64,000 nt of DNA from JAVWPP01 sp036635835 (GTDB lineage Bacteria > Bacillota > Clostridia > TANB77 > CAG-465). Of this stretch, positions 18,526 to 27,876 are shown piece by piece; within the stretch, counting starts at the first letter, position 1, and each line of letters opens with the position of its first letter. The translations under genes and the position numbers were made by a program. The notes below the pieces were generated by a model that had not been told where the DNA came from, searched no databases, and saw only the letters and a program-made list of their open reading frames with translations. The stretch lies in the NCBI GenBank assembly GCA_036635835.1, contig JAVWPP010000001.1, positions 124,001 through 188,000 on the forward strand. Reading direction: 5' to 3'.

Positions 18526-19104
18526 TTACTTTTTAAGCCAAGACATATTTATCTTGCTACTATAATTGTATTTTTCTGCTTCATTTTGCACTTCTATGTT
18601 TTTAGGCGCAATTAGCAATATAAGTTTTGAAACTTTTTGTATAGTTCCATCTATGGCATGTGCTGTTCCTGATAGAAAATCTATTATTCTTCTTGCATCT
18701 TCATGAGATACAGATTCTAAATTTACAATAACCGATTTTTTTGCGATTACATTATCTGCTATTTCTTTAGAGTCATCAAAAGATTGTGGCTGACTAATAA
18801 CCATTTTTGATGTGGCGCTACTAGACATAGGTAAAACTTTACCTACCGATCTTCTACTAATACTAGGAATATATTCGTCTATTTCTTTAGTTTTCTTTGG
18901 TTTATAAAAGCCAAATCCACTTTTTTCTTCTTGCTTATCCGCAACAAAATTTTCTTCTACTTCGTTTATTGTTTCCTCTACCTGTGTTTTTTGATATTCA
19001 TCATCATAGTCAAATGACTCAGTTTCATCTATGTTAGTGTCCTCGTTAACTTTATCCGCCAGTCCTAAAACTGTAAGAACTTTATTCATAACAGCTGTTC
19101 CCAT
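18526..19104 (-). CDS. sepF: Cell division protein SepF
   Basis: The 192-residue product has an N-terminal amphipathic helix (MNKVLTVLGLADKV), an acidic disordered linker, and the C-terminal SepF domain with KKSVIVNLESVSHEDARRII, DFLSGTAHAIDG and VSKLILLIAPKNIEV. SepF tethers FtsZ filaments to the membrane. The usual yggS/ylmE neighbour is absent and an HlyD-like gene precedes it. The ribosome binding site is a run of seven G. Confidence 0.93.
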   Translation of the reverse strand: MGTAVMNKVLTVLGLADKVNEDTNIDETESFDYDDEYQKTQVEETINEVEENFVADKQEEKSGFGFYKPKKTKEIDEYIPSISRRSVGKVLPMSSSATSKMVISQPQSFDDSKEIADNVIAKKSVIVNLESVSHEDARRIIDFLSGTAHAIDGTIQKVSKLILLIAPKNIEVQNEAEKYNYSSKINMSWLKK

Positions 19105-19190
19105 GGTTTACCCCCCCATTATCTATTTCTATATTATTATATACCTATCTATATTTTTTCATATACGAGCACCAAAGTCAATACTTTTTC

Positions 19191-20516
19191 TTATTTTTTC
19201 GAATTTATTATTATTTCATCATATATTTCGAGGAAAAAGTTATTTTTCAGTCCCAATTCTTCTTTTTCATTAACGGTATAGTTGTCTATTATTGAAAACC
19301 TACCATTATCTTTTTTTACCTTTATTGGAACTTCTGCGGTGCCGGGATAGTCTACAACATTAGTATATAATATATTATCTCTTTTGTATATAGCTTTATT
19401 AGGTAATTTTAGTCCTTCGTATGACCACCATACAATTTCACAGTTTAATTTACGGATATCTAGTAAGTCTTCTATGCAATTATTGATCTCAAATATAATA
19501 TTATATTTATTTTTATCTATAGATATTTTAACAATTTTTGCATTAACCTCTTTTGAACCTTTTTCAAGTAATCTAATTTTATATAAATTTCCCTCTTTTA
19601 TTCCTTGTGTAACATCCTTTTTATCTAGAGTTACATATAGATTAGCTGAAAAATTATCTACAATTTTAACTCCAAAACTAGGTTTGTTTATATTTTTTTC
19701 TACACTTTCTTTAATATCTTTGTGTACATATGTATTATCTTCTTCGTTATTAAAACTTTTTTCGAGTCCATCTATTTTGTATGATACAATTCCGCTAATT
19801 GGTGAATTAATATTTGTATCTGACTTTAGCATTGCTTTATTAAAGTCTTCTCTTTCTTTTAGCAAATTTCTGATGTTTTCACCTTTATCGCTTAGCGCGG
19901 CTAATGCTGTTGTTTTTTCTACTAGCATTTTTTTTATTTTAATAGATGTTTCGTGTAACTGCGTATAGGAAGTGTTGCCTTCTGCTTGCTGCAAAACATT
20001 TCTAATGCTGTTTTCTATGTTTTTTATATCGCTAGAATATATTGGTTCTAAATCGTTGACTAATGCGAAAATTTTAGCATCTACTTCGTTTAACTTTGCT
20101 AATTTTTCATCATAGCTTTCATCTTTATAGAAGGCTACAGATGAGCCTTTGCTGACCTTTTTTCCTTCGTTTATAATCGGTATTAATGTTTTATTTACAT
20201 CTGTATCTATAACTTTTTCGTTTCTTACTATATATGCATCTGTAATTATTGTTTTTTCTATTCTACCAATGTCTACTAAATATTTAGAACTTTCAGCTAC
20301 TTTATTGTTTATGCATTCTACTAGAAAAAATAGGGCTCCTATCATTATGATAGTTATACAAATAGTTTTTATTGTATCTTTTTTTCTCTTTTTTTTCTTT
20401 TGACTAGGTAAAACATTTTTTACGCTATCTTTTGACTCAATTGTTGCATCATAATCTATTTCGCTTTCATTTATTTTAGAAGGATCCTCTTCTTTTTCTC
20501 TTTTATTTTTTTTCAT
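19191..20516 (-). CDS. HlyD-like membrane-anchored adaptor protein in the division cluster
   Basis: The 441-residue product has a charged cytosolic N terminus, one membrane helix at ~50-68 (TICITIIMIGALFFLVECI), and an extracellular part. That part contains a biotinyl-lipoyl-like half motif (IPIINEGKKVSKGSSVAFYKD), a coiled-coil hairpin (~135-225), the returning half (SPISGIVSYKIDGL) and a C-terminal beta domain. This is the layout of HlyD/RND adaptor proteins, though no exporter gene accompanies it. Related proteins occur before sepF in Clostridia, so a role in envelope or division is more likely than toxin export. Exact function is unknown. Confidence 0.7.
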   Translation of the reverse strand: MKKNKREKEEDPSKINESEIDYDATIESKDSVKNVLPSQKKKKRKKDTIKTICITIIMIGALFFLVECINNKVAESSKYLVDIGRIEKTIITDAYIVRNEKVIDTDVNKTLIPIINEGKKVSKGSSVAFYKDESYDEKLAKLNEVDAKIFALVNDLEPIYSSDIKNIENSIRNVLQQAEGNTSYTQLHETSIKIKKMLVEKTTALAALSDKGENIRNLLKEREDFNKAMLKSDTNINSPISGIVSYKIDGLEKSFNNEEDNTYVHKDIKESVEKNINKPSFGVKIVDNFSANLYVTLDKKDVTQGIKEGNLYKIRLLEKGSKEVNAKIVKISIDKNKYNIIFEINNCIEDLLDIRKLNCEIVWWSYEGLKLPNKAIYKRDNILYTNVVDYPGTAEVPIKVKKDNGRFSIIDNYTVNEKEELGLKNNFFLEIYDEIIINSKK

Positions 20517-20526
20517 ATATACACCT

Positions 20527-21456
20527 TTAAATATTATTTAAAATATCACTAATTTTTTCTTCTATATTATTTTCTCCGTTAATATATATTGCATTTTCTA
20601 CTCTTTTAAACCATGTAATTTGTCTTTTCGCATATTTTCTGGTTTCTTGTTTTAATTTTTCTACACACTTTTCTAAGCTTTCTTCTCCTTTTAAATACGG
20701 GAAGAACTCTTTATACCCCATAGCTTGCATGGCTGTAGACTTAGGGTCTATATTTTGATTAAGTAACCACTTTGCTTCATCTAATATATTTTGTTTTATC
20801 ATAGCATCTACTCTTAAATTAATTCTATTATATAGTACATCTCTTGCACAGTCAATTACAAATGTTATATATCGATACTTACCATCGTTTGGTTTAGTCT
20901 TTTTTTCTTGCTCAGTTTTAGTTAAACCTGTTGAATAGTACATTGCAAGTGCTCTAACAACTCTTTTAAAATTATTTTTATCTATTTTTTCCGCAGCTTC
21001 TTTATCTATACTTAAAAGCTCATCGTATAGGACATCTTTTGCGGTATCCCCTAATTCTTCAATTCTTTTGTTTAAGTTTTCTTTAATTAAATAGTCTTGA
21101 TCTGTCTGCGGCACAAATTTCATATTTTTCACTAATGAAGATATATACAGACCGGTTCCTCCTACTATTATAGGGACCTTATTTTTTTGTAGTATCTCTT
21201 CTATTTTTTGATATGCTAATTTTTGAAAATCTGCAACGCTGAACTCATCTGATACATCACATATATCTATTAAATAGTGTTGTATTCCCTGTTTTTCTTC
21301 TTCTGTTATTTTTGCTGTTCCGGAATTTAAATGTCTATAAATTTGCATAGAATCTGCAGATATTATTTCTCCATTTATTTTTTTTGCAAGTTCTACACTA
21401 AGCTGTGTTTTACCACTTGCAGTAGGACCTGCAATTATTATAACTTTTGGTTTCAT
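20527..21456 (-). CDS. miaA: tRNA dimethylallyltransferase
   Basis: The 309-residue product transfers the dimethylallyl group to A37 of tRNAs reading UNN codons. It has the P-loop GPTASGKTQLS, the SADSMQIYRHLNSGTAK motif, VGGTGLYI and the C-terminal RKYAKRQITWFKR. It follows mutL closely, as in many Firmicutes (mutS-mutL-miaA). Confidence 0.96.
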   Translation of the reverse strand: MKPKVIIIAGPTASGKTQLSVELAKKINGEIISADSMQIYRHLNSGTAKITEEEKQGIQHYLIDICDVSDEFSVADFQKLAYQKIEEILQKNKVPIIVGGTGLYISSLVKNMKFVPQTDQDYLIKENLNKRIEELGDTAKDVLYDELLSIDKEAAEKIDKNNFKRVVRALAMYYSTGLTKTEQEKKTKPNDGKYRYITFVIDCARDVLYNRINLRVDAMIKQNILDEAKWLLNQNIDPKSTAMQAMGYKEFFPYLKGEESLEKCVEKLKQETRKYAKRQITWFKRVENAIYINGENNIEEKISDILNNI

Positions 21457-21464
21457 ATTCTCAA

Positions 21465-23294
21465 CTACTTTCTTAAAAATCTTCTTTCAATTTCATATTT
21501 TGATATTTCATATGCTGTTGGTCTACCATGTGGGCACGTAAATGGTCTATCTAATTTCATCATTTCATCTATTAAATGAACGCACTCTTGATCTGTTAAT
21601 TTCATGTTTGCTTTAACAGCCGCTTTGCAAGCAACAGTAGCTAAAAATCTATTTTCTTTTTCTATCTTTTCTGTTTTATATGTACCATTTAACTCATCTA
21701 TTAGATCCATGAACATATTACTAAAATCTATCTCGTAATTTATATTTGGTACTCCTACTATCTTTAGCGCGTTATCTCCAAAATTATCAGTTAGGAATCC
21801 AGCGTTTGTAAAAACCTTACTATTTTCATTATATATAGTCATTTCTGAGCCAGTTAATTCTATGATTATTGGAAGCAGTAGCATCTGAGACTGCTTATCT
21901 TTAGAATAATATACTTCTTTAACTTGCTCATATAGAAGCCTTTCATGTGCTGCATGCTGATCTATTATATATATTTTTTCGCCAATTTCAACTATAGGGT
22001 AAGTATTAAATATAGTTCCTCTGTATTTATATAATATAGCCTTTTTTTCTACAGGGGGTATATATTCTGCTTCTATAGTATTTTCGTACATTTTTTTTAG
22101 ATTATTTTCGTTAAACGACTCTACATTATCTATTTCTTTTATATCTTTTGTATCTGTAAATATGCAGCTTGACTCATAAATAACAGGCTCATACTCAACT
22201 TTTTTAATTTCACTAATTACAGCAGTAACCTTTTTTTCATTTGAAACGATCTCATTTTCAGTTTCTATTTCGTTTTTAGTTAAGGTAAATGGACTATTTT
22301 CTGTGTTATGTTTTAATAGCGTACTTTTAACGGCGTTATGTATAGCTCTAAAAATTAACTGTTCATTTTCAAACTTTACTTCTAACTTTGCAGGATGAAC
22401 ATTAATATCTATAGTATCTGTTGGGACTTCTATGTTTAAAATGCAAAATGGGAACTTTCCTATTGCTATGTTTTGCTTAAAGCCTTCATCTATTGCTGAT
22501 GATAAAGTTTTGTTTTTTACGTATCTAGAATTAACATAGAAATATTCATGGCTTCTATTTGATCTTGATATGTTTTGCGTACCTATAACGCCCGTAACTT
22601 TTATGCCATCTGTTTCGTTATCTACAAATAAAATGTTTGATGAAACTTCTTTACCAAATATACTGTATATACAAGTTTTTGCATCTGAATTTCCTGTAGT
22701 ACTAATGATTGTTTTGTTATTATTTATATATTTAAAACTAATATCTGTGTTTATCAATGCAAGTTTTCTTATACTGTCCTCTATATATCCAGCTTCAGTA
22801 AAGTCTTTTTTTAGAAATTTATATCTTGCAGGCACATTGAAAAAAATATTTTTAACTATTATTGTAGTACCTTTTCTAGCTGGGCTTTCAGATGAATCTA
22901 TTACATTTCCAGCTTCAACAATAGTTCTAGTTCCAATATCTTCATTTTCATTTTTAGTTACTAGTTCAACTTTTGAAATTGCTGCAATTGATGCTAAAGC
23001 TTCTCCTCTAAAGCCCATAGATGTTACTTTTAGAATATCTGCTTCACTTCTTATTTTACTAGTAGCATGCCTTTCGAAGGCAAGAAGTACATCATCTGAT
23101 TTAAAACCTGCGCCATCATCTACAATTTTTATATATGTAATACCACCATTTTTAATCTCAATAGTAATATTCTTTGCTCCTGCATCTATTGAATTTTCAA
23201 CAAGCTCTTTAACTATTGATGAAGGTCTGTCTACAACTTCACCTGCTGCTATTTTATTTATAGTTAAATCATCTAATAATACTATTTGCCCCAT
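21465..23294 (-). CDS. mutL: DNA mismatch repair protein MutL
   Basis: The 609-residue product has the N-terminal GHKL ATPase motifs (ELVENSIDAGA, DDGAGF, GFRGEALASI). Its C-terminal endonuclease domain has DQHAAHERLLYE, matching the metal-binding DQHA(X)2E(X)4E motif, and CPHGRPT near the end. It is therefore the nicking-type MutL of MutH-lacking bacteria. The central linker (~340-420) is low-complexity and charged. Confidence 0.96.
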   Translation of the reverse strand: MGQIVLLDDLTINKIAAGEVVDRPSSIVKELVENSIDAGAKNITIEIKNGGITYIKIVDDGAGFKSDDVLLAFERHATSKIRSEADILKVTSMGFRGEALASIAAISKVELVTKNENEDIGTRTIVEAGNVIDSSESPARKGTTIIVKNIFFNVPARYKFLKKDFTEAGYIEDSIRKLALINTDISFKYINNNKTIISTTGNSDAKTCIYSIFGKEVSSNILFVDNETDGIKVTGVIGTQNISRSNRSHEYFYVNSRYVKNKTLSSAIDEGFKQNIAIGKFPFCILNIEVPTDTIDINVHPAKLEVKFENEQLIFRAIHNAVKSTLLKHNTENSPFTLTKNEIETENEIVSNEKKVTAVISEIKKVEYEPVIYESSCIFTDTKDIKEIDNVESFNENNLKKMYENTIEAEYIPPVEKKAILYKYRGTIFNTYPIVEIGEKIYIIDQHAAHERLLYEQVKEVYYSKDKQSQMLLLPIIIELTGSEMTIYNENSKVFTNAGFLTDNFGDNALKIVGVPNINYEIDFSNMFMDLIDELNGTYKTEKIEKENRFLATVACKAAVKANMKLTDQECVHLIDEMMKLDRPFTCPHGRPTAYEISKYEIERRFLRK

Positions 23295-23324
23295 TTTTTC
23301 ATTTCCTCTCTTCCACGAAAATTG

Positions 23325-25895
23325 TTACATTTTATCTTTTAATTTATATAATACGTCTAAAGCTTCTTTAGGAGATAATTCTTCTAAATTTACTTTTTCT
23401 AAATATTTTATGATTTCTGCAGATTTGAAATTAAACATACTCATTTGCATTTCTTCAAATCCATTGTTGTTTTTATTTTTTGTTGTTTTATCTGTTATTT
23501 TTGTTTTTTCTAGTTCTTTTAGTAGTTCTTTTGCTCTTTTTATAACTTGGTTAGGAACTCCAGCGAGTTTAGCAACATATATGCCATAACTTTCATCCGC
23601 ACTTCCTCTAATTATTCTACGAAGAAATATTACATCATCGCCTTTTTCCCTTACTTCAATTGAATAGTTTTTTACGCCTTTTATTTTATTTTCAAGCTCT
23701 GTAAGCTCATGATAATGTGTTGCAAATAAAGTTTTTGCTTTCAATTTATTATCTGCAGCTATATATTCAACAGTAGCCCATGCTATAGCAAGTCCATCAT
23801 ATGTTGAAGTGCCTCTACCAATTTCATCTAGTATTATTAGACTATTATTAGTTGCATTTTCTAAAATGTTAGCGAGTTCTTGCATTTCCACCATAAATGT
23901 TGATTGACCCATAGCCAAATCATCTGAAGCGCCTACTCTTGTAAATATTCTGTCTACAACAGTTATTCTAGCGCTACTTGCAGGAACAAAACAGCCTATT
24001 TGTGCCATTAGAACTATTAATGCAGTTTGTCTCATATATGTGGATTTTCCGGCCATATTAGGTCCTGTAACTATAGCAAAAAGACTGTCTTCATTGTCTA
24101 AAAGCGTATCATTTGGTACAAAATCTGTATCTTTTAATGTTTTTTCTACTACCGGATGTCTACCCATAGATATATCTATTTTTCCAGATGTACAGATTTC
24201 AGGTCTAACATAATTGTTTTGCTCAGCTACAAGCGCAAACGAAGTAACAACATCTAAAACAGCTAGTATATTTGCAGTTCTTTGTACTCTAACAACTTGG
24301 CTTGCTACTTTTTCTCTTATTTCAGTAAACACATTATATTCTAAAGTTATTAATTTTTCCTGACTTCCTAATATTTTTTCTTCGATATTTTTAAGTTCCT
24401 CGGTTATATATCTCTCTGCGCCAGCTAACGTTTGTTTTCTCATGTATCTAGCTTCTGGAACTAAATTTAAATATGATTTTGTTACTTCTAAATAGTATCC
24501 AAATATTCTGTTATACCCTACTTTAAGATTTTTAATACCCGTTTTTTCTTTTTCATCATTTTCAAGTTGTAATAGCCAGTTCTTTCCCTCAGTTGCCGCA
24601 AATTTATATTCGTCTATTGTTTGGTTATATCCTTGTTTGATTAAATTTCCTTCTTTTATTGTTAGTGGCGGATCCTCTACAATTGTTCTTTCAATTAGAT
24701 CTGAAATGTCTTCTAAAACGTCAAAATTATTATATAATTCTTCAAGTAAAGCACTTTTAGGAGCAAAAGTAGCTAGCATTTCTTTTACAACCGGTAACTG
24801 CTGCAATGAATTTTTTAGCATTATTAAATCTCTTGCATTTATATTTGATGATACGATTTTAGTTATAATTCTTTCTATGTCATAAATTCTAGATAAAATA
24901 TCTATAATATCATCTCTTACAAAAACATCATTTTTAATACATTCCACAGCTTGATGCCTTTTTTCTATTTCATTTTTATTTATTAGAGGTGTTTCGATCC
25001 ATTTTCTAATAAGTCGTCCACCCATTGCAGTTACTGTTTTATCTAGCACCCATAGCAAACTACCTTTTTTTGTTTTTTCTCTGTTTCCTTCTAATAATTC
25101 TAAATTTTTTCTTGTGCTTGCATCTAATATCATACATTTAGCAAATTCATAAATATTTAATTTATTCATATGTTTCATATCGTTTTTTTGCATTTCGTGT
25201 ATATAATTAAAGAGCATATTCACTGTTAAACTTAAAGTTGCATCATTTGGTTTTTCTATATTGTATTCAATAACAGGAAATACGTAGTTATCATAAACTG
25301 TTATATACATATTAAGTCTTTTTTTAATATCATTCATTATACTTTTCATATTCAAAACTTGCTTTGTTATTATTAATTCATTTGGATTAATTCTAATAAG
25401 CTCATCATACATTAAATTGATATTTTGTTTAAAGTCTATTTTAGTAACAAAAGCTTCGCCTGTTGATATATCTGCGTAGCCAATTCCAAAGCTTTTTTCG
25501 TCTGCGAATATGCAAGCTATATAGTTATTTTTTTTATCTTCTAATAATTCATTGTCTATTATTGTTCCAGGAGTAAGTATTTTTATAACTTCTCTTCTTA
25601 CAATTCCTTTTGCTTCTGCAGGATCTTCTACTTGCTCGCATATTGCTACTTTATAATCTTTTTCTATTAATTTAATAAGATAGTTTTTCGCGCTATGGTA
25701 CGGTATTCCACACATAGGAGCTCGTTGATCCATGCCGCAGTCTTTACCTGTTAAAGTAAGTTCGAGTTCTTTTGAACATATCTTTGCATCATCATAAAAC
25801 ATTTCATAAAAATCTCCCAATCTAAAAAACAAGATACAATCTTGATGTTTATCTTTTATTTCTAAATATTGTTGCATCATTGGTGTAAGCGCCAT
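23325..25895 (-). CDS. mutS: DNA mismatch recognition protein MutS
   Basis: The 856-residue product begins with the mismatch-binding domain (MQQYLEIKDKHQDCILFFRLGDFYEMFYDD; the Phe-x-Glu is FYE). It contains the ATPase P-loop TGPNMAGKSTYMRQ, the DEIGRGTSTYDGLAIAWA Walker B region and FATHYHELTEL. Length and domain order are those of MutS1. Its promoter's -35 box is embedded in the terminator of the upstream gene. Confidence 0.97.
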   Translation of the reverse strand: MALTPMMQQYLEIKDKHQDCILFFRLGDFYEMFYDDAKICSKELELTLTGKDCGMDQRAPMCGIPYHSAKNYLIKLIEKDYKVAICEQVEDPAEAKGIVRREVIKILTPGTIIDNELLEDKKNNYIACIFADEKSFGIGYADISTGEAFVTKIDFKQNINLMYDELIRINPNELIITKQVLNMKSIMNDIKKRLNMYITVYDNYVFPVIEYNIEKPNDATLSLTVNMLFNYIHEMQKNDMKHMNKLNIYEFAKCMILDASTRKNLELLEGNREKTKKGSLLWVLDKTVTAMGGRLIRKWIETPLINKNEIEKRHQAVECIKNDVFVRDDIIDILSRIYDIERIITKIVSSNINARDLIMLKNSLQQLPVVKEMLATFAPKSALLEELYNNFDVLEDISDLIERTIVEDPPLTIKEGNLIKQGYNQTIDEYKFAATEGKNWLLQLENDEKEKTGIKNLKVGYNRIFGYYLEVTKSYLNLVPEARYMRKQTLAGAERYITEELKNIEEKILGSQEKLITLEYNVFTEIREKVASQVVRVQRTANILAVLDVVTSFALVAEQNNYVRPEICTSGKIDISMGRHPVVEKTLKDTDFVPNDTLLDNEDSLFAIVTGPNMAGKSTYMRQTALIVLMAQIGCFVPASSARITVVDRIFTRVGASDDLAMGQSTFMVEMQELANILENATNNSLIILDEIGRGTSTYDGLAIAWATVEYIAADNKLKAKTLFATHYHELTELENKIKGVKNYSIEVREKGDDVIFLRRIIRGSADESYGIYVAKLAGVPNQVIKRAKELLKELEKTKITDKTTKNKNNNGFEEMQMSMFNFKSAEIIKYLEKVNLEELSPKEALDVLYKLKDKM

Positions 25896-25930
25896 TATTT
25901 TTCCTCTTTTCGTTTTTATTTATGTAGCTT

Positions 25931-25959
25931 ATTATATACAAAAACAACGAAAAATGCAA
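25931..25959 (-). promoter_or_regulatory. mutS promoter
   Basis: TTGCAT (25959-25954), 17 bp, TATAAT (25936-25931) on the minus strand. The -35 box is the distal arm of the preceding terminator stem. Confidence 0.65.
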
Positions 25960-25984
25960 GGTATTTTTCTATATTACCTTGCAT
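25954..25984 (-). terminator. Terminator overlapping the end of the radical SAM gene
   Basis: ATGCAAGGTA (25984-25975 on the minus strand) pairs perfectly with TACCTTGCAT (25963-25954) and is followed by TTTTT. The upstream arm lies inside the last codons of the radical SAM gene. Confidence 0.8.
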
Positions 25985-26997
25985 TTAAACGTGTCTTTTT
26001 CTAAATCTTTATTTATATTAACATATATATCTATATTGTATTTATTGTTAAAGTATTTTATATTTTCTCTTTTAACACCAACTATATAGTTAATCATAAG
26101 CTGCGGTGCTTCTATAATTATTTTTTTACTTTCAGAATTTATATTTTGCTGAATTTCAAAATCTATTTTATTTCTAACAATTCTAGCCTGTATCATTTGC
26201 CCAAACGCCGGATGCATAGGCCCTGCTATAAAATTAGATTCTTCCGCTAGTTCCTCTGTTATATGTAGCCCTGTTCTTATTACTTTTATGTTATTTTCTT
26301 TATATAGACTATATAACGTAGTAGCGCTATTAATAGCTTCTTCTAATGTTAACGGAGTATATTCATTTCTATTAAACATTTCTTCTAATTCTGTTTTAGC
26401 AATAACTAACACCGGATATATTCTTACAATCTCAGGCCTCATTACTATGCTTTTTTCTGCCGTATTTTTTTCTTTTGCAAAATCACTTCCAGGCAGTCCA
26501 ACCATAATTTGATGTCCTAATACAAAACCATAATCTTTAATTAGTTTTGACGCTACTTCTACGTCTTTTACGGTATGTCCTCTTTTAGCAATTTTCAATA
26601 TTTCATCATCTAATGATTGAACTCCAAGTTCAATAGTTTTAACCTTGTATTTTTTTAAAAGTTCTAAATTGCTTTTATTTATATAATCTGGTCTTGTAGA
26701 TATTCTTATTGATTCTATTTTTCCATTATTTATATATGGCTGCACTACTTCTAAATACTCTATTTGTTTTTCTATTTCTATTCCAGTAAAGCTTCCGCCA
26801 AAAAACGCAATTTCTATTTGTTTTTCGAATTTGTTGTCGAAATAATCTAAATACTTATCTATTATTTCTTTAACTTGCTGTTTTTCAACTGGTTGCTGTG
26901 AACCACTTATTTTTCTTTGATTACAAAATATGCACTCATTATTACATCCTAAATGCGGAATGAATATTGGTATAATATACTGTTTTTTATATTTCAT
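25969..26997 (-). CDS. Elp3-like radical SAM protein
   Basis: The 342-residue product has the Elp3-type cluster motif Cx4Cx2C in GCNNECIFCNQRK and FFGGSFTGIEI. Also present are the TIM-barrel motifs SIRISTRPDYINKSNLELLK, IELGVQSLDDEIL, GHQIMVGLPGSD and RIYPVLVIAKTELEEM. These resemble the radical SAM part of Elp3, which modifies wobble uridine in tRNA, but the acetyltransferase domain is missing. This short form is commonly found beside rnc in Clostridia. It overlaps rnc by 11 bp. Substrate is unknown. Confidence 0.8.
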   Translation of the reverse strand: MKYKKQYIIPIFIPHLGCNNECIFCNQRKISGSQQPVEKQQVKEIIDKYLDYFDNKFEKQIEIAFFGGSFTGIEIEKQIEYLEVVQPYINNGKIESIRISTRPDYINKSNLELLKKYKVKTIELGVQSLDDEILKIAKRGHTVKDVEVASKLIKDYGFVLGHQIMVGLPGSDFAKEKNTAEKSIVMRPEIVRIYPVLVIAKTELEEMFNRNEYTPLTLEEAINSATTLYSLYKENNIKVIRTGLHITEELAEESNFIAGPMHPAFGQMIQARIVRNKIDFEIQQNINSESKKIIIEAPQLMINYIVGVKRENIKYFNNKYNIDIYVNINKDLEKDTFKCKVI

Positions 26998-27679
26998 ATT
27001 CCACCTTTAATGCATTAGATGCTGCTACTTGTTGTGCTTCTTTTTTGTTTTTTCCTTCACCTCTACCATAAAACTTATCATTTATATATACATCTATTTG
27101 ATATGTTTTCATATGATCTGGACCTTCTTCTTTAACAACTACATATTCGATTTTAACATCTCCATTTACTTGGAATTTTTCTTGTAACATTGTTTTATAG
27201 TCTGTAAATGCTCCGATTCCCTTTATTACGTCATTATATGTGTTTTTTAATAAGTATAAGCATACTCTTCTTGCCGTATCGAAATCGCTATCTATATAGA
27301 CAGCTCCTAATATTGCTTCAAACATGTCTGCGAGTATAGCATCTTTATCTCTACCATTTGTAACTTCTTCGCATTTTCCCATTATCATATATTTTGATGT
27401 ACCTAGTTTTCTCATTGTGTCACTTAATGCTTTTTCACATACCATACTAGACCTAAATTTAGTCATTTGACCTTCTGTTAAACTTGGTTCAATTCTATAT
27501 AATTGCTCACTTATAACATGCTCTAATATAGCATCTCCTAAAAATTCTAATCTTTCATTAAAACGATTAACATCTCTAACTTTATGTTCATATTCTGCTG
27601 ACTTATGTGTAATAGCAGCTTTTAATAATTTAATGTCGTTAAATTTATATGTTAATGTTTTTTCTATTTCCTCATACAT
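26987..27679 (-). CDS. rnc: Ribonuclease III
   Basis: The 230-residue product cleaves double-stranded RNA in rRNA processing and mRNA turnover. It has the signature ERLEFLGDAILE (residues 42-53), the second acidic cluster DMFEAILGAVYID and a C-terminal double-stranded RNA-binding domain (~155-228, ending GKNKKEAQQVAASNALK). The ATG has no ribosome binding site within 20 nt; the only good one lies beyond a perfect hairpin (27692-27736). No ATG, GTG or TTG occurs in frame between the upstream stop and this ATG. Confidence 0.96.
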   Translation of the reverse strand: MYEEIEKTLTYKFNDIKLLKAAITHKSAEYEHKVRDVNRFNERLEFLGDAILEHVISEQLYRIEPSLTEGQMTKFRSSMVCEKALSDTMRKLGTSKYMIMGKCEEVTNGRDKDAILADMFEAILGAVYIDSDFDTARRVCLYLLKNTYNDVIKGIGAFTDYKTMLQEKFQVNGDVKIEYVVVKEEGPDHMKTYQIDVYINDKFYGRGEGKNKKEAQQVAASNALKVEYEI

Positions 27680-27691
27680 AATTAATTTTAA

Positions 27692-27748
27692 TTTATATTT
27701 TAAAACTACTTGAGATAAGAAATTTTAAAATATAAACTGTCTCCTTCC
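27692..27748 (-). promoter_or_regulatory. rnc leader: ribosome binding site, perfect hairpin, start codon
   Basis: On the minus strand GGAAGGAG (27748-27741) precedes TTTATATTTTAAAA (27736-27723), a 17-nt loop and TTTTAAAATATAAA (27705-27692), a perfect 14-bp inverted repeat that extends by a G-U and an A-U pair. Linear distance from ribosome binding site to ATG is 61 nt; folded it is about 12 nt. Such a duplex is also a possible substrate for RNase III itself. Confidence 0.7.
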
Positions 27749-27779
27749 TACTTTCTATGTGTGTTTAGTTTACATATAT

Positions 27780-27808
27780 ATTATACACGAAAAAATATGA
27801 AGTATCAA
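27780..27808 (-). promoter_or_regulatory. rnc promoter
   Basis: TTGATA (27808-27803), 17 bp, TATAAT (27785-27780) on the minus strand. The -35 box lies in the distal arm of the acpP terminator. Confidence 0.75.
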
Positions 27809-27833
27809 GCCTTTATTAAAGATTTAATACTTC
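27799..27833 (-). terminator. acpP terminator
   Basis: GAAGTAT (27833-27827) pairs with ATACTTC (27805-27799), with an inner CTTTAATAAAG dyad, followed by ATATTTTTT on the minus strand. The base of the stem coincides with the rnc -35 region. Confidence 0.65.
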
Positions 27834-27876
27834 ATTCTCTTTTTTTTCATATATCTTACTTTTATATATCACCTAT

